A DNA stretch of 64,000 nucleotides from M3007 sp964621185 (lineage in GTDB: Bacteria; Bacteroidota; Bacteroidia; Chitinophagales; Saprospiraceae), in NCBI GenBank assembly GCA_964621185.1, contig CAZULM010000026.1, forward strand, positions 10,840 through 74,839. The letters are read 5' to 3'. The translations under genes and the position numbers were made by a program. Below are positions 9,301 to 17,673 of the stretch, piece by piece (the first letter of the stretch is position 1; each line of letters begins with the position of its first letter). The notes under the pieces were generated by a model. That model saw only the letters and a program-made list of their open reading frames with translations, ran no database searches and was not told the DNA's origin.

Positions 9301-11297
9301 CAAATGTCATGGTGTCGCAATCGGGCAACTACCAGGTTTATGTGAAAAAAGGCGCTTGCCAATCGGTGCTTTCCGACGTTAAAATGCTGGTGGTAAATCC
9401 TATCCCGCCAACGCCCACTGCTTCGAGCAACCAGCCTGTTTGCATCGGGAGCACCTTGTTTTTGACCGCCAGCGCCATCCCCGGCGCTACATACTCCTGG
9501 ATAGGCACCAACTTCGCCTCTCCGGACAAAGACCCGGTGCGTACAAACGTGGTAGCAAGTTATGAGGGGACTTATACCGTTCATGTAGTGGTGAATGGCT
9601 GCGCCTCCGGAACAAGTACCGTTTATGTCGATGTGATGATCCCCCCAAGCACGCCGATCATAGCGCCGCCAAACCCGACACGTATATGTCTCGACCAGGC
9701 CATCTCCGAGTTTATCCGGATAAACAACCCGGTTTTTGGCACAATTTATTCCTGGATCGACCCCGACACAGGCGATACCTTGCAAAATTCGATAAACCAT
9801 TTTCTGAATTTTTCAAACCTCCCGGACTCGCTGCGCACACCGGGCTTGCACCGGTTCCAGGTGTCGGGCTGGAAGCAGGACAACCCCAACGGACAGGGCT
9901 GCAGCACGGTATTGTCGAATATCGTTTCAGTACAATTCGATACCATTCCAAATGTAATAGCTACCACCGACCCCAACCACCCGGCTTGTGTGACACCAAC
10001 TACCCCCATCATACTGAACGCAGTGCCACCGACCAATGGCATCACAGGGGAGTGGAAACAAACCGGAGGGCCAGTGTACGGCATCAGCGACAAAAACGCC
10101 CCGAGCACCCAGTTCGCAGGCGTTTCCGGCAATACCTATACCTTTTCCTGGTGCCTCACCAGCGGCGGCTGCGCCAATTTCAGCTGTACTACCCTCACCA
10201 TCACCGCCGTGCCCCCCGAAGCGGCCTACGCCGGCCCCGACCAGGATATATGCCCCGGCACCACCAGCGTCACGCTAAACGCCCAGCAAGGCCAGCATTC
10301 CAACGGCTCCTGGAGCCAACTGGGGCAAATAGGCGTGACCATTGCCGACACCCTGGAGCCGATGACGCCCGTTACCGGGCTGAACCCCGGCAACCGGTAC
10401 TTCTTTACCTGGACACTGGAAGACATCGGCTGCGGCGCAGCATCGGATGTTGTGGTCATTACCTATTACATGAAACCCGATATCTCAGGCAACTCATTCA
10501 TCTGTTCAGAAGAAAATTGTGCGCAATTGCAAGCGCAAGGCCTGCAAAGCTGGGAAACAGGCCAATGGACGGGCCAGCCAAGCTCCCTGGTATTTACGCC
10601 CCCAAACCACCCGATCACCAAAGTCTGCGGCCTTGTGCCAGGTTTGAACCGGGTATTTTGGACCACCAACAACGCCATCTGCGGCAACAACTCCAGGGAT
10701 ACCTTTGATATCAACTATGAAATTTTCCCTACCGCCAACAACGATGCCGTTACGGTACCATTTGGCACAGCGACAGCTTTTCAGGTGCTGACCAATGACA
10801 TTTTACCAACCGACCCGCCCACAGTAGCCATCATCATACAACCGATGAACGGGACGGTGACGGCCAACAATACCAATGGCTCCTTTACTTACCGCCCGTT
10901 CTCCGGGTTCTCCGGCCAGGATGCCCTGGTGTACAGGATATGCAACTCGAAATGTGGCCCAACAGCCTGCAGCAGCGCTACTGTTTACTTCACTGTGGGC
11001 GCAGCCGGCGAATGTGAGATACCGACCATTATCACGCCCAATGATGACGGGTTCAACGATGTGTTCAAGATACCGGGCGATTGCTATGTGTTCGGAGAGG
11101 GGCAGAGCGACATCGCGGAAGTGACCATTTTCAACCAATGGGGCGACCATGTTTTCAACGACAAGGCGTTTACGCCCTCCAGTTCCTGGGATGGTCGCTA
11201 TTCCGGGGAAAAATTGCCGGCAGGCACCTATTATTGGGTGGTGAAATTTGAGGCGGAAGAAAAGCCGCGCTCCGGGTTCTTATTGATTCAGCACTAA
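3348..11297 (+). CDS. Giant T9SS-secreted surface protein with HYR/Ig-like repeats and type B C-terminal signal
   Basis: A 2649-residue exported protein. Residues 1-30 form a signal peptide ending near RLAAQ. Residues about 125-1410 are a long series of HYR-like modules recognisable by recurrent DTTPPV, DNC and ATDxCGN motifs, with two lectin-like insertions that share the pattern 'DGxxEYFNVYG' or 'GPREFFNIF'. Residues about 1420-2450 are PKD/Ig-like repeats rich in paired cysteines. Residues about 2461-2550 are a cadherin-like module (NDAVTVPFGT to GQDALVYRI). The last 95 residues (ITPNDDGFNDVF to SGFLLIQH) are a gliding-motility-associated type B T9SS sorting domain. PorP/SprF and OmpA genes follow at once, the standard partners for anchoring such cargo. 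The role is probably adhesion or gliding (SprB-like in arrangement), but the ligand is unknown. Confidence 0.93.
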   Translation: MTNRLRSTLRTLFYCVGLLLALTNATRLAAQPGFFNFNYNGPDSVIVGTNCNNPLQGNIPNPIVSSTIGATITMSMFDDVNSGYPFNQLFTAGEIAHVYWFVKDNMGHSHSFEFFIRFVDRTAPVFNLTGIADTIYLASVVQVQPPPNIPITDNCTAFTTTFVETTRPDTCLAGSFTRTWKATDLAGNKSTFTQTIIIAADNAPPTITFPPQNGSSPCNVLSTSYPAWRAAQMAAFTAQDPSGIKSLTNNGPASFPPGCTVPLTVVFKATDNCNLMITTTAVFTTSDTKGPVIVVAPKDTVAYCSPGGNHMTKLNEWINKRAYSQVFDSCSTPLTYSMRRNTVLVDSAGVVAAFWASFDNACGTVMIGNKMVDKVSAFVTVDFYAKDACNNETFVGKRTFAAVDTLPPVITGVNTTEECGGGDDQAKLQAWINAKGNATFSDDCSTAFWTGFSFTTSNGQSGTGAFNSGPYPSIAANNCSWFTDVTFHASDECGNASSKTLRFQIVDNTPPVFTGLAPNITVYCPQPLPTTPAATITDNCDLSMAISFTRVYKDNICAGSYTVLTTWQATDDCGNTATITQNIFVQDTTRPVFTLVPPGLLMRCDTFALPPVPVQGQNINATDICSPVVSITTATVSNQNPNPSLCGHYSYNIVRTFTATDECGNTRTATQLISVIDNQPPVPGGVLDTTALCSALSPFPAPAPIAVDSCAGLTAPPVYMSTQTIPGACAGQYTLKLNWVATDVCGNQTPFQQTVHVVDTVAPTLSNIPPNITVECNAIPAPPNNASFNGADNCAPSVAVTLAETEIRNPNLNNCDHWTNYTIRRQWTATDDCGNARTYTQNIQVVDTTPPVLVAPPAITLPNDMGDCGATIPIPAPQSVFDLCTSGTVMVSLKDTLPITGVMNPNIPVDTMVFHFSLPNSMPLQPAVGNVVLGIFIEMADADGVQEYFNVYGENGVFLDTTARTAGPCVATPSYKAITISAAQFNDWASDGDLAITLAPNGFGGNAINLACPGVVRANLDYSYRSQHVPLTLTYSLDGSAPASFPPPGAAFLPVGAHTVVYTATDCVGNSSTASVQIQVNDVEPPAIVAPATLTAYIGPGVCSTMVKLPFPSISENCKMSGQIMKSSSVNFLSFSPHPDANEPVADNVLMNIPALIPNAVGNGILSIKFKGDNDGPREFFNIFQGTTQITATNFSTPAGKCTDIIDTSLSVSAASINTWAATGMAVFRAETNTNPNPGPSFDFINPCAPQLPNGTDGISFIQAMLQYNYAVVNFEIKKGNTIVATGAVVGNQTMVNLAPGAYTVKYTTTDNAGLMGMTTFALNVLDTIKPMAKCLQNLTVKVNPSGLSNYVLQPAEINNGSTDNCPGGLTFSIPATTFTCHQVGNSYIVNLSVTDASGNMSSCSTIVKVESMLPMPSFDPVCEGDTLQLYANPPTPASAFSYNWTGPFFSVMGQQNPTRYNSPLSFQGLYTVTISGSTGCTASGSVTVNFANLAVPDISVSGGNMNNFCQGQNIILNTATNPNNNVSYLWYADASPNPILLATTTTNTYTIFQPSPGQYRFFVKVKIGECLTPNSIYVTVNVYARPIALVGNDSISVCAGELLALSTPISAPNLTYLWTGPGSSGFTSDAQNPTVINPVTAIYAGVYTLKTFQNGCESIPSDTTYVTVRYTPPKPTIINALQACVGTTFTFWASNGGGNVVSYHWQHPVLGNFTTSNAQFPIPNVNLTHCGKWKVRTMSPEGCFSPWSDEVDFCPQEYPNLVASSTSPVCAGAPVSLSATNLTPGLSLTYTWTLPNNNQILGQNPTIIPAQNGTYRVIAKTSYMCADTATVTVQVVPLPVVTGIIKSGPTCVDSLSNACLMPQVSSPNGPFTYTWTKSGFPAFMAVTKDLCFNPVVFNDNGIYTLVVKDSFGCASAPAFDSITVLPYVKVPRITLSPTPVCAGGTVTITVTNSSDYNGGTPAEYHWKRPMMPDTVTSGPILVLTNVMVSQSGNYQVYVKKGACQSVLSDVKMLVVNPIPPTPTASSNQPVCIGSTLFLTASAIPGATYSWIGTNFASPDKDPVRTNVVASYEGTYTVHVVVNGCASGTSTVYVDVMIPPSTPIIAPPNPTRICLDQAISEFIRINNPVFGTIYSWIDPDTGDTLQNSINHFLNFSNLPDSLRTPGLHRFQVSGWKQDNPNGQGCSTVLSNIVSVQFDTIPNVIATTDPNHPACVTPTTPIILNAVPPTNGITGEWKQTGGPVYGISDKNAPSTQFAGVSGNTYTFSWCLTSGGCANFSCTTLTITAVPPEAAYAGPDQDICPGTTSVTLNAQQGQHSNGSWSQLGQIGVTIADTLEPMTPVTGLNPGNRYFFTWTLEDIGCGAASDVVVITYYMKPDISGNSFICSEENCAQLQAQGLQSWETGQWTGQPSSLVFTPPNHPITKVCGLVPGLNRVFWTTNNAICGNNSRDTFDINYEIFPTANNDAVTVPFGTATAFQVLTNDILPTDPPTVAIIIQPMNGTVTANNTNGSFTYRPFSGFSGQDALVYRICNSKCGPTACSSATVYFTVGAAGECEIPTIITPNDDGFNDVFKIPGDCYVFGEGQSDIAEVTIFNQWGDHVFNDKAFTPSSSWDGRYSGEKLPAGTYYWVVKFEAEEKPRSGFLLIQH

Positions 11298-11307
11298 AGA
11301 CCGATCT

Positions 11308-12258
11308 ATGAAAAAAGGCTACCTCTTCATTTTTTTGGCCTCCATGCCCATGCTCGCCGCGGCGCAACAGGAGCAGATGTTTACCCAGTTTATGTTCAAC
11401 AAACTGGCGTTCAACCCTGGCTATGCGGGCAGTTTCGTGTCCCCGACGCTCACCGCAGTTTACCGCCAACAATGGGTCGGGCTGGACGGCGCTCCAAGTG
11501 CACAGGTGGTTTCCTACAACCAGGCTGCAGTAAACGGCAGGGTAGGGGTGGGCGGCACCATCATGCGCCAGCAAATCGGCATCAGCACGAACCTGACGTT
11601 CGACGTGGCCTATGCTTACCGCGTGAAAATGCAGCGCGGCACCTTTGCCTTTGGCTTGCAAGCCAGTATGCGCAACATCCGGCAGAACTGGGGCGACGAC
11701 CGGATCAAGGCCATTGACCAAAACGACCAGGGCATCCCCACCGACCCCAAAAGCAAGTTTTTGCCCAATTTCGGCGTCGGTGTGTATTATTTGCCGTATA
11801 ATGACAGTTGGTATGCCGGCATTGCACTGCCGCGGCTCGTGAGCAACAGCATCGACTTTGCGGAATATGGCTCTGTGTTTTCCAAAGAAGTGCAGCATGT
11901 CAATGCCATGGGCGGAATGACCTTCAAGCCCAACGATGAAGTGAGCATAACCCCGCAAGCCTTGTTCCGCTATGCCATCGGCGCGCCATTCGACGCTGAA
12001 TTGAACGTAAGTGTGTTGCTAAAGAAAAAATTCTACGGCGGGCTCACATATCGCGTGGGTGGAGACACCAAGGCACTGGGTGAAAGCGTTGATATCATGC
12101 TGGGCATGCAGATGACCGAGAACCTGTTTTTCAGTTTGTCGTACGACATCGGCATGACACGCCTGCGCAAGTTCAACGCCGGCTCGGTGGAAGCGACCGC
12201 CCGTTGGTGGTTCAACCCGCCACAAACGGGCGAAGTAGCTCCCGACAGGCCTTTCTAG
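11308..12258 (+). CDS. PorP/SprF family type IX secretion outer-membrane protein
   Basis: A 316-residue predicted outer-membrane beta barrel. The signal peptide (residues 1-20, ending AAAQQ) is followed by the family hallmark QFMFNKLAFNPGYAGS, then alternating hydrophobic strands and a C-terminal strand ending near RWWFNPP. PorP/SprF proteins are needed for secretion or surface attachment of specific T9SS substrates that carry type B signals. The gene starts 10 bases after the giant surface protein gene, so the two are almost certainly co-transcribed and functionally paired. Confidence 0.94.
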   Translation: MKKGYLFIFLASMPMLAAAQQEQMFTQFMFNKLAFNPGYAGSFVSPTLTAVYRQQWVGLDGAPSAQVVSYNQAAVNGRVGVGGTIMRQQIGISTNLTFDVAYAYRVKMQRGTFAFGLQASMRNIRQNWGDDRIKAIDQNDQGIPTDPKSKFLPNFGVGVYYLPYNDSWYAGIALPRLVSNSIDFAEYGSVFSKEVQHVNAMGGMTFKPNDEVSITPQALFRYAIGAPFDAELNVSVLLKKKFYGGLTYRVGGDTKALGESVDIMLGMQMTENLFFSLSYDIGMTRLRKFNAGSVEATARWWFNPPQTGEVAPDRPF

Positions 12259-12386
12259 ACCAGGTTCTTATGATTTGCAAGATTTTTTGGATGGGGCATG
12301 TTGATTATTAAGTATTGACATCCTGATGTTTTTGCAAATTGCTTTTCCTTGGGCATAACATCTTAAAAAAATAAATTTTACAATAC

Positions 12387-14468
12387 ATGAAGCAACATCT
12401 AATCCGCTTGCTGCTCCCATTCCTCTTGCTATCCCTGGCCTTTGGCGTAGTGGCACAAACATCGTCTAAAAGCAAATCCAAAGACCGCTTTCGCGAAAAG
12501 GACGACCGCCGCTACCCGATACGCCTCGACAACGCGACCGCCCTGAACCTTCCAGGCACCGACTACCTGCCCGCCTATTACGACAACGGCATCGTGTTCG
12601 TCAGCGCCCGCGCCAAAAAAGGGCCGCGCGACGAGGCTTCCAAAGAGCCCTTCACCGAGCATTATTTCTCCGCGTTCGACGCTCTGGGGAAATTGATGCC
12701 CCCGGAAAAATTCCATTTCAACCAATTGAAGCGCACTGACTTCAACGAAGGGGCGGTCACTTTTACCCGCGACCATAAACTGGCCCTCATCACCCGCGTC
12801 AGCAACGAAGACGGCATCATGAAGGTCGGAAAAAGCGGCAAGGCTACCCAAAAAATATACAAGACCTATTTCGGGTTCCCCGACTGGACAAAACCGGTGG
12901 AGATGCCTTTCAACAGCGACGACTATTCTTGCATGCACCCGAGCATCAGTACCGACAACAAGCGCATCTTCTTTGCCTCCGACATGCCGGGCGGGTATGG
13001 CGGCTTCGACCTGTACGTGGTACAAAAAACGGCGGAAGGCTGGAGCGACCCTGTCAACCTCGGCCCTAACATCAATACCGACAAGCACGAGCTGTTCCCT
13101 TTTATCAGCTTCTCCGGCACCCTCTTTTTCTCCTCCAATGGCCGCCCCAACAGCCTGGGCGGCATGGACATCTACTATGTCAACAACCCCTTGAACAACC
13201 CGGAAGAGATCGTGAACATGGGCCCCCCGTTCAATTCTGCGGCCAACGACCACAGCTTTATCATAGATGAAGATGGGCATAACGGCTATTTTGCCAGCAA
13301 CCGGCCCGACGACAACTACGGCAAAGACAACGGCAAGGACGATATTTTCCAGTTTGGTGCCCCCAAGGGCATAGAAGGCACCGGAAAGCCTGAAACCAAC
13401 GCCGCCCGTATCTCCATCATCGACCAAAAAACCGGCGAACCGCTGCAGGGCGCCGAAATCCGCATCCTGCAGCCTACCGACGATGGCTTTATCAGCAGCA
13501 GCGCTACCGGCGACAGCAGTTTTTATTCCCTCGACCTGGTGCCTCGGCAAGACGACCCGAAGGCGTTTACCCTTTCGCTGGTGCGGAAAGGCGCTTCCGA
13601 ACTGGGCGCCCCGTCCCTGTATTCCAACGCCGAAGGCGGCGCCATCACCGATTTTACCCGTTTCAAGCAATACCTGGTGCTGGTATCGGCCAAGGGCTAT
13701 GCGCCGAGGGAGCAGTTTTTGTTCGTGGATTCCGAAGACGACCTGAACCTGAGGTTCAAAATGGCCCCGGCGCCCCCTTGTCTGCGCGCGGGCGGCATCG
13801 TGCTGACCACAGAGTTCAGCAAGCGCATCGCGAATGTTACTATCAGGTTTGTGCACCGAGTGACGGGGGCTACTGAGGTGGTGCGCACCACCTGGAGCGG
13901 CGAATTTGATGCCTGTTTGGCGCAGGAAGGTGAGTACATCGCCTACGTGGAACGGGCCGGTTTCAAGCCAGAGAACTATCGCGTGACGGTAAGCAGCGAA
14001 GGTGTGGCCTTCCAGGAGGTGCGCCTGCGGCCAATCGTGGACGTGACTACCGTGGCCGATGTGATGCCGCTCGCCAATGGCCTGGTGGAAGGTTCCGTGC
14101 TGGTGCTCGACAAGATTTTCTACGAGTACAACAAAGCCACCCTCAACCAGGGCGCCATCCGCCACCTCGATGCCATCCTCGACTTTATGAAGCGCTATCC
14201 CGAGATGGAGATCGACCTCATCTCGCATACCGATACACGGGGCGATGCAAGGCTGAACATGGAGCTTACCGTAGCCCGCTCGAAAAATGCCAAAACGTAT
14301 CTTGTGGCCAAAGGCATAGAGGAAAGCCGGATCATAGCCATAGGCAAGGGAGAGACCGAACCGCGCAACCATTGCAAGGAAGGGGCAGAATGTTCTGATG
14401 AGGAGCATCAGCAGAACAACCGACTGGAGGTGCGGGTGCGGAAGCTGGGTCCGGCTACTGGATCGTAG
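12387..14468 (+). CDS. OmpA family protein with PD40 repeats (PorE-like architecture)
   Basis: A 693-residue exported protein. The signal peptide covers residues 1-24. Residues about 165-330 contain PD40/WD40-type beta-propeller repeats (HPSISTDNKRIFFAS, then FPFISFSGTLFFSS). Residues about 350-530 contain carboxypeptidase-regulatory-like beta folds. Residues about 570-690 are an OmpA C-terminal peptidoglycan-binding domain with the HTDTRGDARLN and NNRLEVRV motifs. Proteins with this order link T9SS components to peptidoglycan. It lies 128 bases after the PorP/SprF gene on the same strand and completes a three-gene surface-anchoring cluster. There is no lipobox, unlike many OmpA-family lipoproteins. 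Confidence 0.9.
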   Translation: MKQHLIRLLLPFLLLSLAFGVVAQTSSKSKSKDRFREKDDRRYPIRLDNATALNLPGTDYLPAYYDNGIVFVSARAKKGPRDEASKEPFTEHYFSAFDALGKLMPPEKFHFNQLKRTDFNEGAVTFTRDHKLALITRVSNEDGIMKVGKSGKATQKIYKTYFGFPDWTKPVEMPFNSDDYSCMHPSISTDNKRIFFASDMPGGYGGFDLYVVQKTAEGWSDPVNLGPNINTDKHELFPFISFSGTLFFSSNGRPNSLGGMDIYYVNNPLNNPEEIVNMGPPFNSAANDHSFIIDEDGHNGYFASNRPDDNYGKDNGKDDIFQFGAPKGIEGTGKPETNAARISIIDQKTGEPLQGAEIRILQPTDDGFISSSATGDSSFYSLDLVPRQDDPKAFTLSLVRKGASELGAPSLYSNAEGGAITDFTRFKQYLVLVSAKGYAPREQFLFVDSEDDLNLRFKMAPAPPCLRAGGIVLTTEFSKRIANVTIRFVHRVTGATEVVRTTWSGEFDACLAQEGEYIAYVERAGFKPENYRVTVSSEGVAFQEVRLRPIVDVTTVADVMPLANGLVEGSVLVLDKIFYEYNKATLNQGAIRHLDAILDFMKRYPEMEIDLISHTDTRGDARLNMELTVARSKNAKTYLVAKGIEESRIIAIGKGETEPRNHCKEGAECSDEEHQQNNRLEVRVRKLGPATGS

Positions 14469-14597
14469 CAAGTAGTTTGTTCAAACGACTGTCATAAAAT
14501 CCCCTTCCCGGGGTTGTGTAATAAGTGGGTCCCCTGTTGGATTTGCGCTATAAGCTTTGAAAATAAAAACAGCCCGCGCCTGCGGGCCAACCTTATT

Positions 14598-15761
14598 ATG
14601 GCGATACTTTTTCGAACATACCTTCCTTGCCTGCTCGTGCAGCTTTTGGCGCTGCCTTTTGCTTTGGGCGCAGTTGCTGAAACGGTTGACCTTTTGGACA
14701 CCTCCAGGGCAGGAACCGATGGCCCCCATGTATTTTACCGGGGCGACAAGGTGGTGGTGAAATACGTGGTGATGCGCGACACGGGCGCAAAGGCCATTAC
14801 CCAGATATTTCCCAAAAAAGAAACGGTTGGCCTCACCTGTATGGTGCCGGAAACGAAAGACAAGTTCTCCTTTTCCATCCGCGACAGCCTCCCGACCTCC
14901 CCTGCTGTTTACCCCGCTTCCAAACGTTTGCTGGCGCTTTCCGACATCGAGGGCAACTTCGAAGCCATGAAGTTGATGTTGCAAAGCGCCGGGGTGATGG
15001 ACACGGAATTCAACTGGTCGTTCGGCGATGGCGACCTGGTGCTGGTGGGCGATTTTTTCGACCGCGGGCTCAACGTGACGGAGTGCCTGTGGCTTTTGTA
15101 CAAATTGGACGGAGAAGCTGAACGGGCCGGCGGAAAGCTGCACTTTATATTGGGCAACCATGAGATCATGAACTTGCAGGGCAACACCAAGTACATGCGC
15201 AACAAATACGCCGAAAATGCCAAGCTCATGCAGATGGACTACAAATACTGGTACGACCACAATTCCGAACTGGGGCGCTGGCTGCGCAGCAAAAACGCTA
15301 TCGAGCGCATCGGCGACTATGTGTTTTGTCACGGAGGCATCAGCCTCGACATGGCAAGAATGGGCTTGAGCTTTGAAGAGATCAACCGGCATGTGCGGGA
15401 AAATATCGGGCTGAGCGAGCCAGAGATAAGCAACCCGGAAGCCAAGCTGATCTTTGACACAAAAGTCGGGGTGTTTTGGTATCGCGGGCTGGCAAAATCA
15501 ATGATGAGCGCGGCAGAGGTGGATACCATCATGCAGTACCTGGGCGCTCAAAAGATCGTACTGGGGCACACCTTGCAGCAGGATATTGTGGCGTATTACG
15601 ATGGCCGCGTGATCTGTATCGACCTGTACCATGAAGAAACCTTGCGGCAAGGCTTTGTAAAAGCGCTCTGGGTCGAAAACGGGAAAGGGTATGGCTTGAG
15701 CAGCAAAGGGGAAAAATCATCCATTCACCAGGCCCTCTTCCCGAACAACAAGACCGAGTAG
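14598..15761 (+). CDS. Secreted metallophosphoesterase (calcineurin-like)
   Basis: A 387-residue protein using the ATG at 14598. That start opens directly into a signal peptide (MAILFRTYLPCLLVQLLALP); an upstream in-frame ATG at 14514 would add 28 non-signal residues. The catalytic metal motifs occur in order: LSDIEGN, GDFFDRG, GNHE, CHGGIS and GHT. The GDxxDRG/GNHE set with a HGG motif fits bacterial Shewanella-like Ser/Thr phosphatases. Its substrate is unknown and it should act in the periplasm. A compact GC hairpin (about 14570-14586) lies just before the start, with an A-rich tract on its 5' side. The gene is convergent with terC, with only 7 bases between the stops. Confidence 0.85.
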   Translation: MAILFRTYLPCLLVQLLALPFALGAVAETVDLLDTSRAGTDGPHVFYRGDKVVVKYVVMRDTGAKAITQIFPKKETVGLTCMVPETKDKFSFSIRDSLPTSPAVYPASKRLLALSDIEGNFEAMKLMLQSAGVMDTEFNWSFGDGDLVLVGDFFDRGLNVTECLWLLYKLDGEAERAGGKLHFILGNHEIMNLQGNTKYMRNKYAENAKLMQMDYKYWYDHNSELGRWLRSKNAIERIGDYVFCHGGISLDMARMGLSFEEINRHVRENIGLSEPEISNPEAKLIFDTKVGVFWYRGLAKSMMSAAEVDTIMQYLGAQKIVLGHTLQQDIVAYYDGRVICIDLYHEETLRQGFVKALWVENGKGYGLSSKGEKSSIHQALFPNNKTE

Positions 15762-15768
15762 CTTGAGC

Positions 15769-16638
15769 TCAGTCAGCGCTGCTGAACGAATTGTCTTTTT
15801 TCCCTTTGAGCAAGTGCTCGTCGATGATGGCGCCATTCTTCAAGGCGGCCTCCTCTTTGTGAGGAGCCTCAACAATGCCCCTTTTGGGCCATCCGAAGAA
15901 ACGCGAGGTCAGTATCGGGATAAAAAAGAAAGAAGCCGTGATGATGCTGACGATCAAATCTGCCGTTTCGCCCTCTATCCATGCCGCGATATGATGGTCT
16001 TTCATAAAATGGCAGGGCAATGAGATGAACAGCTTGATGCCCAACAACCCAATGACAAGGAAGGCGCTTCTTTCCAAAAACGGGTATTTTTCCAAAAGCT
16101 TTACGAACCATTGCGCCACAAAGCGCATGGCCAATATCCCGATGAACACGCCCGTGCAGATGAGGTAAATATTGTCGGTAAAGGCAACTGCCGCAAACAC
16201 GTTGTCGAGCGAAAAAGCCAGGTCCATGATTTCAATGGCAATCACAGTGGCCCAAAACGTGCCTACCAGGCCATTTGTCAACTTATAATACCATTTTTCT
16301 TCTTTGGTGAGGGTGTCATCTTCCAGTGTCGGGGTCGATTTGCTTCTGAAATATCCCCAAGTTAGGTAGAGCAGGTAAGCGCCGCCCAGGGGTTTTAGCC
16401 ACCAAATCTTTATCAACCAAGCGGCGAAAATAAGGCAAAGCCCCCTGAAAATATAGGCGCCCAGTATGCCGTATCGCAGGGCCTTGCTGCGCTTTTCCGG
16501 CGGCAGGTCGAGCACCATCGTCGCCAGCACGGCAGCGTTGTCCACCGAAAGCAAGCTCTCGATAAGGATGAGATTCAGAATGATAATGAGCGAGTTCTCC
16601 CAATCGCTGCCAAATAACTGCTGCAAAAATTCTGTCAT
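15769..16638 (-). CDS. TerC family integral membrane protein
   Basis: A 289-residue polytopic membrane protein with about seven to nine hydrophobic segments. Two inverted family motifs are visible: LLSVDNAAVLATMV near residues 28-42 and DLAFSLDNVFAAVAF near 138-152. They carry the paired aspartates typical of TerC/Alx/YkoY proteins. Family members export Mn2+ or other metals, often co-translationally loading exported enzymes, and some were first linked to tellurite resistance. The cytoplasmic C-terminus is charged and lysine-rich. No riboswitch of the yybP-ykoY type was recognised upstream. Confidence 0.9.
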   Translation of the reverse strand: MTEFLQQLFGSDWENSLIIILNLILIESLLSVDNAAVLATMVLDLPPEKRSKALRYGILGAYIFRGLCLIFAAWLIKIWWLKPLGGAYLLYLTWGYFRSKSTPTLEDDTLTKEEKWYYKLTNGLVGTFWATVIAIEIMDLAFSLDNVFAAVAFTDNIYLICTGVFIGILAMRFVAQWFVKLLEKYPFLERSAFLVIGLLGIKLFISLPCHFMKDHHIAAWIEGETADLIVSIITASFFFIPILTSRFFGWPKRGIVEAPHKEEAALKNGAIIDEHLLKGKKDNSFSSAD

Positions 16639-16933
16639 AACGGATTAATGATTCATGCTATAGTCAACGCTAAGTGGTCGTGAAGATCGTGATCGCATAA
16701 TCATTTGAAAATCAAAGGTTTTTAATCACTCAAATCATACAAATCACCTTAATCAGAGTATAATAGGCAATGAGAACAGGATACGGGCCTGATGGTTGCG
16801 GGATATTTGATTGAAAGGATGAAGGATGTGGGGGGCATTACGAAAGGCTGGATTTTAACGACAAACACAGTGCTGGCTTAAAAGGGGCGCAAAGGTGCGA
16901 TTAAATCCTTAGATGTCAAAAACTTGGCCAAAT
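16639..16933. other. Intergenic stretch with short 'aatca' repeats
   Basis: Positions 16700-16760 contain several 'aaatca' and 'caaatcat' repeats of the same loose style as other intergenic spacers in this window. Nothing else is supported. Confidence 0.4.
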
Positions 16934-17449
16934 TTACTGCTGCGCGTCCTGGAGCAGCGCATCTGAATCGCGGAGCAGGGCTTCGAGCTCTCTTTGCAGG
17001 GCCTCTTTCCGTCGTTGCTGCTCGGCGGCCTTGGCGGCTTTTTCCTGCTCGGCCTTGGGGTCGGGCCGCAAGGTTTTTTTTCCTGGCTTGGGGGGAGCGG
17101 TGTCCTGTTGCCGGTCTTCTTGGCTGATATCGTCAAGCTCTTTCTGGAGGCTGGCCTTGCGGTTTTCAAGCTCGTCGAGGCGTTTGAGCACCTTGGCGTC
17201 AACATGCTGCGCCTGATCGCGGATGGCCCGGTAGGCGCCTCCCAGCTTCTCCAGGGCAGCGTCGTATTTACCGGCATCGAATTTTGCCCGCTCCGATTTC
17301 ACAAGGTCGGCTACCGACACTACCAGCGCGCGCATTTGGCCGAATACCTTGCGGGAGTTCTCTTTTTCGGCGCTGGTGCCGAAAAAATAGTTGTACACCA
17401 GGATTGCAACGATGAGGACGGCAGCAAGTTTGAGCAGTTTGCGGACCAT
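16934..17449 (-). CDS. Membrane-anchored coiled-coil hypothetical protein
   Basis: A 171-residue protein from the ATG at 17449, chosen because it leads directly into a single transmembrane anchor (KLLKLAAVLIVAILVYNYFF). An upstream in-frame start would add 16 residues in front of it. Residues about 30-100 are helical, and residues about 105-171 form a charged coiled coil rich in Glu, Lys, Gln and Arg with a proline-rich break (APPKPGKK). I do not recognise a named family. The arrangement of one membrane segment plus a long helical tail suggests a structural or scaffolding role, which is inference only. Confidence 0.7.
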   Translation of the reverse strand: MVRKLLKLAAVLIVAILVYNYFFGTSAEKENSRKVFGQMRALVVSVADLVKSERAKFDAGKYDAALEKLGGAYRAIRDQAQHVDAKVLKRLDELENRKASLQKELDDISQEDRQQDTAPPKPGKKTLRPDPKAEQEKAAKAAEQQRRKEALQRELEALLRDSDALLQDAQQ

Positions 17450-17628
17450 GGCTGGGCGATTTGTTGATTTTTTCCTGCAAATATACAGCCTAAACAACTA
17501 CTTGTTGAATTTGCTTTGTACTAACAGCACTGGTGGCAATAAATATGCGGCAGACAGCAATGAAAGCCTTATAGCCTCGAAATGCCGAAAAATAGCCTCG
17601 TTGATGTGAGCCTTCACCCGCTATTCCT

Positions 17629-17636
17629 TACCTTCG
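17629..17636 (+). promoter_or_regulatory. Candidate -7 promoter box for the GH3 gene
   Basis: TACCTTCG matches TAnnTTTG with one mismatch and lies 38 bases before the chosen ATG at 17674. The same TACCTTCG form precedes gldD at 23958-23965 on the other strand, supporting it as a local promoter variant. Confidence 0.4.
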
Positions 17637-17673
17637 CGGCCCACAACATTTAAATTTGCTGTGGCCACTGTTT

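Noticed and set aside
14514..14597. Upstream ATG extension of the metallophosphoesterase
   Set aside because: The extra 28 residues precede a clear signal peptide and cross a GC hairpin, so the start at 14598 is more credible.
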